From contig NZ_QXGH01000013.1 in assembly GCF_003515065.1 (NCBI RefSeq), positions 62,001-126,000 on the forward strand: a stretch of 64,000 nucleotides of DNA, given 5' to 3'. Within the stretch, counting starts at the first letter, position 1. Every line of letters begins with the position of its first letter. Positions 33,482 to 42,603 of this stretch are shown here, one piece after another. The position numbers and the translations under genes are program-made. Under the pieces are notes generated by a model that was given only the letters and a program-made list of their open reading frames with translations, was not told the origin of the DNA and did not search any database. Origin of the DNA: Nocardioides immobilis (GTDB lineage: Bacteria; Actinomycetota; Actinomycetes; Propionibacteriales; Nocardioidaceae).

Positions 33482-34402
33482 ATGACGCTGGACTGGGGTC
33501 GCCACTACGCGATGGTCGAGCCGTCGCAGTTTCGGGTCGAGTACGCCATCAACCCGTTCATGAACCCCGATGTCCAGCCCGACCCCTCACGGGCGTCGGC
33601 CCAGTGGCACATGCTGGTCGAGACCCTGCGCGCCGCCGGTTCGACGGTCGACGTGATCCCTGGCCGTCCCGACAGCCCCGACATGGTCTACGCGATGAAC
33701 CTCGGCCTGGTCGTGCTCCGGCCGGAGTGGGAGGGCACCGGCCGCCGGTCGGTCGTCATGTCCCACATGCGCTTCCCGCAGCGTCGCAACGAGACCCCGA
33801 GCGCGCAGCGCTGGTTCGAGACGCAGGGGTTCGCGACGTCGTACGTCGGACGCGACGGCGTCGGTGCCCACTTCGAGGCCGGCGACGCCTTCCCGTTCGG
33901 CGGCGAGCTGGTCGTCGGCGTGGGCCCGCGCAGCGACGAGCTCGCGCTCAAGCACCTCGCGGCCGACCTCGGCGTGACCGTGCGCGGCGTGCGGATCACG
34001 CACCCCGGGATGTACCACCTCGACCTTGCGTTCTGCCCGCTCGACGAGCGCCGCGCCATCGTCTGCCCCGACGCCCTCGACCCTGCGTCGGCCGACGCGC
34101 TGCTGGCGCTGGTGCCCGAGCCGCTGGTGATCACCGAGCTGGAGGCGATCGGCACCCTCTGCGCCAACTCCGTCGTCGTCGGCCGCACCATCGTCATGCC
34201 GGGCTGCCCCCCGCGGGTGCGCGCGCAGCTCGAGGAGTGGGGCTTCGAGATCGTGCTCGTCGACGTGTCGGAGTTCCACCTCGGCGGCGGCTCGGTGCGC
34301 TGCCTCACCAACCCTCTCGACATCACGCTCGGTCGCGAGCTGGAGCCGGTGACCGGTGGCCGGGTGGTCGCACCGCCGAACGAGGACTGGTCCGCGGCCT
34401 AG
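33482..34402 (+). CDS. Amidinotransferase/dimethylarginine dimethylaminohydrolase-like guanidino-hydrolase
   Basis: 306 residues. The guanidine-modifying fold is marked by HFEAGDAFPFGG (E132, D135), MYHLDLAFCPL (H179, D181) and the catalytic cysteine C274 in GGGSVRCLTNPL. These are the Cys-His-Glu/Asp set of DDAH, arginine deiminase and amidinotransferases. The ~300-residue length fits DDAH-like hydrolases, which release citrulline from (methylated) arginine, but the substrate cannot be fixed. Regulated by the divergent GntR through the operator at 33435-33455. The next gene is an aminotransferase 16 bases downstream, likely in the same transcript. Confidence 0.82.
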   Translation: MTLDWGRHYAMVEPSQFRVEYAINPFMNPDVQPDPSRASAQWHMLVETLRAAGSTVDVIPGRPDSPDMVYAMNLGLVVLRPEWEGTGRRSVVMSHMRFPQRRNETPSAQRWFETQGFATSYVGRDGVGAHFEAGDAFPFGGELVVGVGPRSDELALKHLAADLGVTVRGVRITHPGMYHLDLAFCPLDERRAIVCPDALDPASADALLALVPEPLVITELEAIGTLCANSVVVGRTIVMPGCPPRVRAQLEEWGFEIVLVDVSEFHLGGGSVRCLTNPLDITLGRELEPVTGGRVVAPPNEDWSAA

Positions 34403-34418
34403 GCATAGGGTCGCAGAC

Positions 34419-35486
34419 ATGGTCGAACCGCTGCCGCACGTGCGGGAGATCCCGCCGTACGTCCCGGGCAAGCCGCCGGTGGCGCGCGCCGGGCTGACGA
34501 CGTACAAGCTGTCGTCGAACGAGAATCCCTACCCACCACTGCCGAGCGTGCGGGCCACGGCCGAGCAGGCGGTGACGGCGATGAACCGCTACCCCGACAT
34601 GGGCTGCTCCGCGCTCTACGACGCGCTCGCCACCAAGCACGGGGTCGGCACCGACCAGCTGGCCGCCGGCACCGGCTCGGTCGCGCTGATCTATCACCTG
34701 CTCTCGGCCTACTGCGGTCCCGGCGACGAGGTGGTGCACGCCTGGCGCTCGTTCGAGGCGTACCCGATCGCGATCACCGCCGCCGGGGCGACCGGGGTGA
34801 AGGTGCCGGTCACCGCGGACGGCCGCCACGACCTGCCGGCGATGGCCGCGGCGACCACCGAGCGCACCAAGGTGGTCCTGCTGTGCACGCCCAACAACCC
34901 GACCGGGCCGGCGCTCACCCACGCCGAGACCACGGCTTTCATCGCCGGCGTGCCCGCCGACGTCCTGGTCGTCGTCGACGAGGCGTACGTCGAGTTCGTG
35001 CGGATGGCAGACCCGGTCGACGGGCTGGCGCTGCTCAGGGACCACCCCAACGTCGTCCTGCTGCGCACCTTCTCCAAGGCCTACGGGCTGGCGGGGCTCC
35101 GGGTCGGCTACGCCGTCGCAGCGCCGGAGGTGGCGACCGCGCTGCGGGCCGTCGCGCTGCCGTTCGGGGTCTCGTCCGTCGCCCAGGCTGCTGCGGTCGC
35201 GTCCCTGGCGGCGGAGGACGAGCTGCTGGCGCGCGTGGACGCGCTCGTCGTGGAGCGGGACCGGCTGGTGGCCGGGATCGCTGCCGTGGGGTGGACGGTC
35301 CCCGAGCCACAGGGCAACTTCGTGTGGTTCGACCTGCCGCAGACCGACGCTTTCGCCGCCGCCGCGGGGGAGGCGGGACTCGCGGTGCGGCCCTTCGCCG
35401 GCGAGGGCGTGCGGGTCAGCGTGGGGGAGCCGGAGGCGACCGACCGTTTGGTCGAGGTCCTCCGGGGAATGAAGCGACCGACCTGA
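34419..35486 (+). CDS. Histidinol-phosphate/aromatic aminotransferase (HisC-like)
   Basis: 355 residues from ATG 34419. HisC-type marks: YKLSSNENPYPPLPSV at the N-terminus, LLCTPNNPTGPALTH, VDEAYVEF, and the PLP lysine K220 in RTFSKAYGLAGLRVGY. Actinobacteria often carry a second HisC-like enzyme (Pat, acting on phenylalanine or imidazole-acetol phosphate). It lies in a catabolic context (after a guanidino-hydrolase), not in a his operon, so it is more likely an aromatic or general aminotransferase than the biosynthetic HisC. The frame upstream of 34419 overlaps the previous gene and is not the start. Confidence 0.87.
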   Translation: MVEPLPHVREIPPYVPGKPPVARAGLTTYKLSSNENPYPPLPSVRATAEQAVTAMNRYPDMGCSALYDALATKHGVGTDQLAAGTGSVALIYHLLSAYCGPGDEVVHAWRSFEAYPIAITAAGATGVKVPVTADGRHDLPAMAAATTERTKVVLLCTPNNPTGPALTHAETTAFIAGVPADVLVVVDEAYVEFVRMADPVDGLALLRDHPNVVLLRTFSKAYGLAGLRVGYAVAAPEVATALRAVALPFGVSSVAQAAAVASLAAEDELLARVDALVVERDRLVAGIAAVGWTVPEPQGNFVWFDLPQTDAFAAAAGEAGLAVRPFAGEGVRVSVGEPEATDRLVEVLRGMKRPT

Positions 35487-35554
35487 CCGTCGACCCCGGG
35501 GCATCCGGGTGGCTACGGTTGGGCAATCCAAGATCGATGCCTCGAGGAGTACCG

Positions 35555-36538
35555 GTGCCCGGAGAGACCCCCAACCAGCCCGGCTGGTACCCCGACAGCA
35601 ACGGCGCGATGCGCTGGTTCGACGGCTCGTCGTGGACCGACCACGTGCAGCCCGGCACCGGCGCTGCCGACGTCACGCAGATCAAGCCGGCCGGGCCCAC
35701 GCCGACGGCCCAGTTTCCCGCGCAGTCCGGCCAGCCCGGCAGCTGGCAGGGCGGACAGCCCTCCGGGCGGCCGCCGAGCACGCCGCCCCAGGGCACGCCG
35801 TACGGCGCCGTACCGCAGCCCGGCCAGTACGGCGGCGCCGGTGGTCCTGGTGGCCCGGGCTTCCCGCCGCCGTCCTCCCGGGGCGGCAACAAGGGCCTGC
35901 TGATCATCCTCGCCGTGGTCGGCGCCATCGTGCTGATCGCGGTGCTCGCCGTCGGCTCGTGGGCGATCTTCCTGCGCGACAGCGACAGCGACAGTGGCAA
36001 TGACGACGGCGGTGGTGGTGGCGACGACAGCTCGCTGCCCGACGAGAAGCCCGAGGAGGTCGTCGAGGCGTTCTTCCAGGCTGTCCGGGACGGCGACTGC
36101 GAGGCCGCCCTCGACCTCTTCACCGAGGACTTCCAGGAGCGGGAGGACGCCAACTGCGAGGACGAAGAGGACTTCATGGACGAAGGCTTCGATGCCGACA
36201 TCGGTGAGTCCACGATCGACGAGGAAGCCGAGACCGCCGTCGTCCCCGTCACCCTGAACGACGACGAGGTCGATCTGGGCTTCGACCTCGACTTCGGGCT
36301 GGTCGTCGTCGACGGCGAATGGAAGATCGACACGGTCGACGAGCCGGGCAGCACCGATGACCCCACGGCGACCGATTCGGCGACCGCGGAGACCGTGACG
36401 CCGCCGTCCGACTTCTCCACCGACTCGCCCGACTTCCCCACGAACACGGCGGACTTCCCGACCGACCCCTCCGAGCTGGAGACCTATCTGTCGGAGTACT
36501 TCGAGGACTTCTCCGAGTACTTCACCACCACGCCGTAA
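35555..36538 (+). CDS. DUF2510 single-pass membrane protein with DUF4878-like outer domain
   Basis: 327 residues from GTG 35555; GAGGAG at 35544-35549 fixes this start over ATG 35537. Residues about 6-30 carry the DUF2510 motif (PGWYPDSNGAMRWFDGSSWT), then a proline/glycine-rich linker, a membrane segment (LLIILAVVGAIVLIAVLAVGSWAIF), an Asp/Ser/Gly linker and an outer domain (EEVVEAFFQAVRDGDCEAAL, then CEDEEDF) like DUF4878/lumazine-type domains. The tail is rich in D-F/S-P repeats. Similar layout to 47887-48819. Role unknown; one of four such proteins flanking the transglutaminase/ATP-grasp genes. Confidence 0.85.
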   Translation: MPGETPNQPGWYPDSNGAMRWFDGSSWTDHVQPGTGAADVTQIKPAGPTPTAQFPAQSGQPGSWQGGQPSGRPPSTPPQGTPYGAVPQPGQYGGAGGPGGPGFPPPSSRGGNKGLLIILAVVGAIVLIAVLAVGSWAIFLRDSDSDSGNDDGGGGGDDSSLPDEKPEEVVEAFFQAVRDGDCEAALDLFTEDFQEREDANCEDEEDFMDEGFDADIGESTIDEEAETAVVPVTLNDDEVDLGFDLDFGLVVVDGEWKIDTVDEPGSTDDPTATDSATAETVTPPSDFSTDSPDFPTNTADFPTDPSELETYLSEYFEDFSEYFTTTP

Positions 36539-36572
36539 CGACATCGTCATGCTCGCTCCCTAGGCTCGCGGC

Positions 36573-39500
36573 ATGACGGTCAAGGTCGCGCTGGAGCACC
36601 GTACGACGTACGACTTCGCGCGGCCGGTAGCGGTGGGTCCGCACGTCGTCCGGCTCCGGCCCGCCCCGCACTGCCGGACGCCGATCGAGGCGTACTCGCT
36701 GAAGGTCGCGCCCGCCGGGCACTTCGTGAACTGGCAGCAGGACCCGTTCGGCAACTGGCTGGCGCGGCTGGTCTTCCCGGAGAAGGTCACGACCCTCGAC
36801 ATCACGGTCGGGCTCGTGGCCGACCTGATGGTGATCAACCCGTTCGACTTCTTCATCGAGGAGCACGCCGAGCGGTTCCCCTTCGACTACGAGCCCCAGC
36901 TCGCGGCCGACCTGGCGCCGTACCTCCGGCCGGTCGACGACGCGACCGCTGCCGCGGCCTGGCGGGAGCGGCTGCCGGCGCTGCCCGCCGACGGCGTGCC
37001 GACCGTCCAGTTCCTCGCCGACCTCAACTCCGCGGTGCACCGCGACGTCGACTACTCCGTGCGGATGGAACCCGGCGTGCAGACGCCGGACGAGACCCTG
37101 CGGGTCGGCATCGGCTCGTGCCGGGACAGCGCCTGGCTGCTGGTGAGCCTGCTGCGGCAGTACGGCCTGGCGGCGCGGTTCGTGTCCGGCTACCTGGTGC
37201 AGCTGGCGCCGGACGAGTTCGCGACCCAGGGTCTCGACGGCCCGACCGGGCCGAAGGCGGACTTCACGGACCTGCACGCCTGGACCGAGGTCTACGTGCC
37301 CGGCGCCGGGTGGGTCGGCATGGACCCGACCAGCGCACTGTTCGCCGGCGAGGGGCACATCCCGCTGTCGGCGACGCCGCACCCGAGCTCGGCCGCGCCG
37401 ATCACGGGCGCGACCGAGCCGGTCGAGGTGACCTTCCGCTTCCACAACGAGGTGCGCCGGGTGCACGAGGACCCGCGGGTCACGGCGCCGTACTCCTCCC
37501 ACCAGTGGCAGGCGATCGACGCCCTCGGCGAGGCCGTCGACGAGCGCCTCGCGAAGGGCGACGTCCGGCTGACGATGGGGGGCGAGCCGACGTTCGTCTC
37601 GCTCGAGGACGCGTCCACGCCGGAGTGGAGCACCGAGGCCGACGGCCCCGAGAAGCGGCGGCTCGCGGCCGACCTTGCCGCGCGGCTCCGGGAGCGGTAC
37701 GGCGCCGGCGGGGTGGTCCATCACGGACAGGGGAAGTGGTATCCGGGTGAGCCGCTGCCGAGGTGGAGCATCTCGCTCCAGTGGCGCACCGACGGCACGC
37801 CCCTGTGGGACGACCCGGCGTTGCTCGCGGACCCGTGGGACACGTCGAGCCGACTCGGCGCCGAGACCCTCGCCCGGCGGACGACCGCGCTGCTGGGGCT
37901 GCCGGACGAGCAGCTGCTGCCCGCCTACGAGGACCCGTTCGCTGCGCTGGCCGACCACGTGCGGACGCCGGCCGGCGAACCGCCCGAGGGTCGCGAGGAC
38001 GCCTCGCTCGCGCTGGTCGCGAAGCTCGACGCCGACGTCGTCACGCCGACCGGCTGGGTGCTCCCGCTCACGACGGGCGAGACCGGGTGGACGAGCCCGG
38101 CCTGGCGGTTCCGGCGCGGCCGGCTGGTCCTGACGCCGGGCACCAGCGCCGTCGGTCTCCGACTGCCGCTCGACTCGATCGCGTGGACGGACCCGGAGGC
38201 CCCCGCGCAGCCGTCGTACCTCGAAGCGGCCCCCAACGACCGGCCGGCCGACTCCTCGCTGCCGACCGTGACGCTCGCCGATCCCGAGGAGTCCGACCGG
38301 ACCGCGCTGGCGTTCGAGGAGCGCGACGGCAAGGTGTTCGTGTTCCTGCCGCCGACGACGCGGCTCAGCGACTACGCGGACCTGCTCCACCTGGTCGAGG
38401 TCGCGGCGCGTGACACCGGCTGCCCGGTCGTGCTCGAGGGCTACCCACCGCCGCCGGACCCGGCGCTGGCCTCGCTGTCGGTGACGCCCGACCCCGGCGT
38501 GATCGAGGTCAACGTGCAGCCGACTTCGACCTGGGCCGAGCAGCGCGACCTGATGACGGCGCTCTACACCGACGCCCGGCAGGTGAAGCTGACCACCGAG
38601 AAGTTCGACCTCGACGGTCTGCACACCGGGACGGGCGGCGGCAACCATCTGACCCTCGGTGGCCGGCAGCCGATCGACAGCCCGCTGCTGCGGCGCCCCG
38701 ACCTGCTGGTGAGCCTGGTCGCGTACTGGCAGCGCCACCCCTCGCTCTCGTACCTGTTCTCGGGCCGGTTCATCGGGCCGACCAGCCAGGCCCCGCGCTT
38801 CGACGAGGGCCGTCCCGAGGCGGTCTTCGAGATGGAGATCGCGATCCAGGAGGTACGACGACTCGCAGGAGCGGGAGGCGAGCCGCGACCTTGGCTCGTG
38901 GACCGGGCCTTGCGGCACCTGTTGACCGACCTGACCGGCAACACGCACCGGGCCGAGTTCTGCATCGACAAGCTCTACAGCCCCGACTCCTCCCGCGGGC
39001 GGCTCGGCCTGCTGGAGCTGCGCGGGTTCGAGATGCCGCCGCACCCCGAGCTCGCCCTCACCCAGGCGCTGCTGGTGCGGAGCCTGGTCGCGATGTTCTG
39101 GGAGCGCCCCGACGACGGCGGCCTGGTCCGCTGGGGCACCCGGCTGCACGAGGACAACCTGTTGCCGCACGGCGCGGTCGCCGACATCCAGCAGGTGGTG
39201 GCGGACCTCAACGCGTTCGGGATCCCGTTCGACGCGGCGTGGCTGGACCCGTTCGTCGAGTTCCGCTTCCCGCGGATCGGGTCGGTGTCCTTCGGCGACG
39301 AGTCCGGCCGGCAGATCCACCTGGAGCTGCGCCAGGGCGTCGAGCCGTGGCACGTGCTGGGGGAGGAGGCGGCCGGAGGCGGCACCGCGCGGTACGTCGA
39401 CTCGTCCGTCGAGCGGATCCAGGTCGCGGTCGCCGGGCTCGATCCCCAGCGCCACGTCGTCACCTGCCAGGGCGTCCCGGTGCCGCTCACGCCGACGCAC

Positions 39501-39863
39501 GCGGGCGACGGCTCGTACGGCGGCGTCCGCTACAAGGCGTGGCAGCCCTGGTCGGCGCTCCACCCCAGCATCGCGGTGCACTCCCCGCTGACCTTCGACG
39601 TGGTCGACGTCGAGGCAGGCGTGAGCATCGGCGGCGCGACGTACCACGTGGTCCACCCGGGCGGCCGCACCTACGACCACCCGCCGGTCAACGCCAACGA
39701 GGCGGAGGCGCGGCGCGCGTCCCGGTTCGAGGGTGGCCGGCACACCGCGGGCCGGATCGACGTCGCGCGGATGCGGGCCGCCGGCGCCGCTGCCGCGAGC
39801 CCCGACTACCCGCGCACCCTCGACCTGCGGCGGGTGCCGCCGTCAGAGCGGTTGGCCGACTGA
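36573..39863 (+). CDS. Transglutaminase-like protease fused to DUF2126 (predicted amidoligase-system component)
   Basis: 1096 residues. The first ~300 form a bacterial transglutaminase-like domain: N-terminal beta fold (VALEHRTTYDFARPV), then catalytic C183 (IGSCRDSAWLL), H235 (DLHAWTEVYV) and D251 (GMDPTSALF). Residues about 310-1090 are DUF2126, with GGEPTFVSLEDAS, a long central region and RLGLLELRGFEMPPHPELAL. DUF2126 has been linked by comparative genomics to a glutamine-synthetase-like COOH-NH2 ligase fold. In many bacteria this protein works beside an ATP-grasp/alpha-E fusion and another transglutaminase in a predicted peptide-ligation system; those partners are at 43097-46431. No signal peptide. 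Confidence 0.9.
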   Translation: MTVKVALEHRTTYDFARPVAVGPHVVRLRPAPHCRTPIEAYSLKVAPAGHFVNWQQDPFGNWLARLVFPEKVTTLDITVGLVADLMVINPFDFFIEEHAERFPFDYEPQLAADLAPYLRPVDDATAAAAWRERLPALPADGVPTVQFLADLNSAVHRDVDYSVRMEPGVQTPDETLRVGIGSCRDSAWLLVSLLRQYGLAARFVSGYLVQLAPDEFATQGLDGPTGPKADFTDLHAWTEVYVPGAGWVGMDPTSALFAGEGHIPLSATPHPSSAAPITGATEPVEVTFRFHNEVRRVHEDPRVTAPYSSHQWQAIDALGEAVDERLAKGDVRLTMGGEPTFVSLEDASTPEWSTEADGPEKRRLAADLAARLRERYGAGGVVHHGQGKWYPGEPLPRWSISLQWRTDGTPLWDDPALLADPWDTSSRLGAETLARRTTALLGLPDEQLLPAYEDPFAALADHVRTPAGEPPEGREDASLALVAKLDADVVTPTGWVLPLTTGETGWTSPAWRFRRGRLVLTPGTSAVGLRLPLDSIAWTDPEAPAQPSYLEAAPNDRPADSSLPTVTLADPEESDRTALAFEERDGKVFVFLPPTTRLSDYADLLHLVEVAARDTGCPVVLEGYPPPPDPALASLSVTPDPGVIEVNVQPTSTWAEQRDLMTALYTDARQVKLTTEKFDLDGLHTGTGGGNHLTLGGRQPIDSPLLRRPDLLVSLVAYWQRHPSLSYLFSGRFIGPTSQAPRFDEGRPEAVFEMEIAIQEVRRLAGAGGEPRPWLVDRALRHLLTDLTGNTHRAEFCIDKLYSPDSSRGRLGLLELRGFEMPPHPELALTQALLVRSLVAMFWERPDDGGLVRWGTRLHEDNLLPHGAVADIQQVVADLNAFGIPFDAAWLDPFVEFRFPRIGSVSFGDESGRQIHLELRQGVEPWHVLGEEAAGGGTARYVDSSVERIQVAVAGLDPQRHVVTCQGVPVPLTPTHAGDGSYGGVRYKAWQPWSALHPSIAVHSPLTFDVVDVEAGVSIGGATYHVVHPGGRTYDHPPVNANEAEARRASRFEGGRHTAGRIDVARMRAAGAAAASPDYPRTLDLRRVPPSERLAD

Positions 39864-40283
39864 GCCCTCCGGGGGCTCGCCGGTGCCGGGCTGCGGGCCG
39901 TACCGCTCCTCGTAGTCGGCCGGCTTCCGCAGGCCGAGGTCGCTGGTGTACTTGAGCAGCTGGTTGTCCGGGCCGAGCACGATCAGGTCGGCCAGCGCGC
40001 CCTCGCGGCCCTGCCAGAGGATGGCGATCGCCCGGTCGAGCACCTCGAGCGCCCGCTCGGGAGCGGCGACGACGATCTCGCCGCCGTAGTTGTTCGTGCG
40101 CGCGAAGCCCTCGACAAAGCGGATCTTCACCTTCGTCACGCCGTCGAGATCGGCGATCTCGGCGTACAGGTCGTCGTCCGGCACCGGGTCGTAGCTGGCC
40201 TTCGGGTCGTCCCCGCCGGGCCGGCAGCCGGTCATCAACGCGAACGCGATGGCGAGGGCGAGCACACCACCGGTCCAACGCAT
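39843..40283 (-). CDS. Small lipoprotein (possible immunity or chaperone protein of the lipase operon)
   Basis: 146 residues from ATG 40283. The N-terminus is a lipoprotein signal (basic start, ALAIAFALMTGC, with C20 as the lipid-attached residue). The mature ~125-residue domain (DLYAEIADLDGVTKVKIRFV, NNYGGEIVV, LEVLDRAIAILWQ) is probably an alpha/beta fold. It starts 8 bases after the lipase stop and is last in the operon. A membrane-anchored outer-face protein beside a predicted secreted lipase is how immunity proteins are often arranged; that role is inference. The 3' end overlaps the DUF2126 gene by 21 bases, convergently. Confidence 0.76.
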   Translation of the reverse strand: MRWTGGVLALAIAFALMTGCRPGGDDPKASYDPVPDDDLYAEIADLDGVTKVKIRFVEGFARTNNYGGEIVVAAPERALEVLDRAIAILWQGREGALADLIVLGPDNQLLKYTSDLGLRKPADYEERYGPQPGTGEPPEGSVGQPL

Positions 40284-40291
40284 CGGTGGCC

Positions 40292-41770
40292 TCACTCCCC
40301 GTCCGGCTTGATCTCGTAGTACGTGCTGTCGCCGTTGCCCCCGAAGAATACGGCGTTCTCGCGACGCCACCGCTCGAGCTCCTCCGCGCTCGACCCGTCG
40401 AGGTCGGCACCGAGGTCGTCGTAGTAGTCGGTGTGGGCCGCACCGACGTCGGGCGGGACGCCCTCGGTGGCGAGGGAGTCGGTGACCGTGACCCAGTGCG
40501 AGATGTCGGGGTTGTCCCGCCCGTCCAGCTTGGGTACGACGTCCTCGTCGTACTCCAGCGACAGCACGGACACGTCCTCGGGGATGTCGAACCGCGCGAT
40601 CGGCGACCCCGCCGTGTAGACGCTGGTGATGTTGTAGCTCTCCTGGTACTCGGGGTTGCTCGCGATCGCGGCGGCGGTGATGCCGCCCTGGCTGTGCCCG
40701 CCGATCATCACCGGCGGCAGGCCGTCGTCGCCCGGCTGGTAGCCGTCGGCCGCCATCGCCTGGCGCAGCGCCTCCACGACGAGCTCCTGGGTCTGGGTGT
40801 GCTCGCCGGCCTCCAGCAACAGGTTGGACGTGAGGTCGACCGGGTTGTCCCCGCGGACGGCGGCCCACTCCTGGGTGCCGGGGACCTGGACGATGTAGCC
40901 CACGACGTTGCCCTCGTCGTCGTACTTGCGGACGACGCCGACGCGGGCGTCCTCGGTGCTGACCTGGCCCTGCAGGGTCAGCAGGTCGCCGAGGAAGGTC
41001 TCCTCGGTGAGCCTGCCGTCGAGACCGATCGGCTTGTCCTCGGACACCTCGACCTTGAACTCGCCGTCGTCCTGGAACGCGCCGAACAGGTTGCCGAGGG
41101 CGATCAGGCCGGCGATCTGGTTCTCGTAGTCCAGCGAGGGCCAGTTGCCGCCGGTGAGCAGGGTGAGCGTCCCCGGTGGGACGAAGGGCAGCAGGGCCTC
41201 GATCCGGAAGGCGAGGCCCTGGAGGGTGCCCCCGGCCGTCCGGGTGATCAGCTCCTGCAGCCACGGCTCCGAGAACGCCGTCTCGTTGAGCTCGGCGATG
41301 AGCCGGTCCTTGTCGCCGCTGGCGAAGGCTGCCACGAGATCGGGGTTCTTGGCCGCGGCGACCAGCAGCGCGCCGGCCAGGATCTCGGGCCCGGCCACGA
41401 ACGCGAGGACGTCGATGCCGGCGTCGATCAGGTCGGCAGCCACCTTCTGGGTCGCGTCGACCAGGTCGTAGCCCTCGGCGGCGAGCCGCCAGAGCCGTGC
41501 GGACACCTCCATCCGGAGTGCCATCGCCCCGGGGCCGGTCGGGCTGAGCGAGGTCGTGGTGAGCTTGCCCTCGAGCGCGGCCACCTCGCCCGGCGCCAGC
41601 ACGATCGCCTGCGCGAGGTCGCCGCTGAGGAGCAGGCCCCCGACGGTCTGCGCGGCGTCGGTGAGGTCGTCGCCGGCACCGTCGATGTAGCCGGCGTAGC
41701 CGCGGATGTCATCGGTCTTGGCCTCGAGGCTGCCGCTGCCCCCGCTGAGCTGGAGGTCCTCGTCGCCCAT
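40292..41770 (-). CDS. Helical-domain lipase-like alpha/beta-hydrolase (candidate secreted effector)
   Basis: 492 residues. The N-terminal ~270 residues are mainly helical, without a signal peptide or membrane helix of full length. The C-terminal ~200 form an alpha/beta-hydrolase: nucleophile S360 in MIGGHSQGGITAAA, acid D408 or D410 in LEYDEDVVPKLDG, and H446 in GAAHTDYYDDL. VQVPGTQEWAAVRGDNPVD is typical of class-3-like lipases. Genes upstream encode an unknown protein and a WXG100-like protein, and the downstream gene a lipoprotein. This resembles type VII secretion substrates: WXG partner, helical leader plus toxic enzyme domain, and immunity. That is inference; a housekeeping lipase is the alternative. 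Confidence 0.8.
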   Translation of the reverse strand: MGDEDLQLSGGSGSLEAKTDDIRGYAGYIDGAGDDLTDAAQTVGGLLLSGDLAQAIVLAPGEVAALEGKLTTTSLSPTGPGAMALRMEVSARLWRLAAEGYDLVDATQKVAADLIDAGIDVLAFVAGPEILAGALLVAAAKNPDLVAAFASGDKDRLIAELNETAFSEPWLQELITRTAGGTLQGLAFRIEALLPFVPPGTLTLLTGGNWPSLDYENQIAGLIALGNLFGAFQDDGEFKVEVSEDKPIGLDGRLTEETFLGDLLTLQGQVSTEDARVGVVRKYDDEGNVVGYIVQVPGTQEWAAVRGDNPVDLTSNLLLEAGEHTQTQELVVEALRQAMAADGYQPGDDGLPPVMIGGHSQGGITAAAIASNPEYQESYNITSVYTAGSPIARFDIPEDVSVLSLEYDEDVVPKLDGRDNPDISHWVTVTDSLATEGVPPDVGAAHTDYYDDLGADLDGSSAEELERWRRENAVFFGGNGDSTYYEIKPDGE

Positions 41771-42603
41771 CAGGCACTCCTCGCGGCACGGGCGGCGGCC
41801 GTGTAGGCGCCGGCGTAGACCGCCACCAGGTCGTTGCCGATCTGGCTGCGGGACCGGAGCTGGTGGCGCACCCGCCCGCCGCGCACGCTCGTGTGCGCCC
41901 ACCCGAGCTCGCACTGCAACCAGGTCGCGTGGAGCGTCGGCCGGCCGACCCGCTGCAACGAGAGGGTGACCGTCGCGCGGACCTGCTCGGCCAGCGAGAT
42001 CAACAGGGGCGGCACCTCGTCCCAGCCGTTGAGCTCGGCGACGCCGGCGAGCAGCGCCGCGTCGTGCTCGGCAACGGCACGGGCGAGCGCCCGCGCGTCG
42101 GTCGCCGCCATCGACACGACGGGGGCGTCACGGCGGTCCTCGTCGCGCGGCCCGGTCAGGTCGGTCCGGGGCGGGTCCGGCGGGAACAGGCGCAGCGTCT
42201 CCGCGACCAGCCGGTCGGGGGTGAACGCCCGCAGCTGGACGCTCTCCGGCACGGTGACCGGCCCGTCGCCGATGGGTTCCGGCACCGTCCGGCTCGGCAC
42301 CAACGCGCGGATCACGGCTGCTCCGGCGGCCGCGTCGGCGGCGATCGCCGCGAGGAGGCCGTAGCCCGAGCCGTCGGCCACCGTCGCGGACACCACCGCA
42401 CGGAACGGTTGGGGGGAAGTGAGCAGGCCGACCGCCTGGGACAGCTCCGGCGCGGGCTCAGCGGACGAGGGTTCACCGGGCCGGGCCGGCATCGGTCGCA
42501 GGGCCGCCGGGAGCTGGTCGGCGGCGCCGGCCAGTGCCCGCCAGTCGGGTTCGGACAGCGTCGCGCTCAGGCCACCGGGGTGGCGCTCGAAGGCCGTCGT
42601 CAT
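41770..42603 (-). CDS. Unknown protein of the WXG/lipase operon (possibly EspG-like)
   Basis: 277 residues from ATG 42603, ATGA overlap with the WXG-like gene's stop; its own stop shares one base with the lipase start (TGATG). No membrane helix or signal. Alternating alpha/beta segments (FRAVVSATVADGSGYG, VQLRAFTPDRLVAETLRLFP, VRATVTLSLQRVG) with a C-terminal TSVRGGRVRHQLRSRSQI. Size, position next to a WXG100-like gene and the repeated beta-rich halves recall EspG-type chaperones of ESX systems, but I cannot confirm homology by eye. Confidence 0.72.
   Translation of the reverse strand: MTTAFERHPGGLSATLSEPDWRALAGAADQLPAALRPMPARPGEPSSAEPAPELSQAVGLLTSPQPFRAVVSATVADGSGYGLLAAIAADAAAGAAVIRALVPSRTVPEPIGDGPVTVPESVQLRAFTPDRLVAETLRLFPPDPPRTDLTGPRDEDRRDAPVVSMAATDARALARAVAEHDAALLAGVAELNGWDEVPPLLISLAEQVRATVTLSLQRVGRPTLHATWLQCELGWAHTSVRGGRVRHQLRSRSQIGNDLVAVYAGAYTAAARAARSA

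Noticed and set aside
34883..36538. DUF2510 protein starting far upstream inside the aminotransferase gene
   Set aside because: The upstream part is a shadow of the aminotransferase; GTG 35555 has a well-spaced GAGGAG site and the normal DUF2510 start.
36522..39743. 1073-codon open frame on the minus strand opposite the DUF2126 gene
   Set aside because: Shadow frame; composition is Arg/Val/Gly-rich without motifs, and the plus strand carries the transglutaminase triad.
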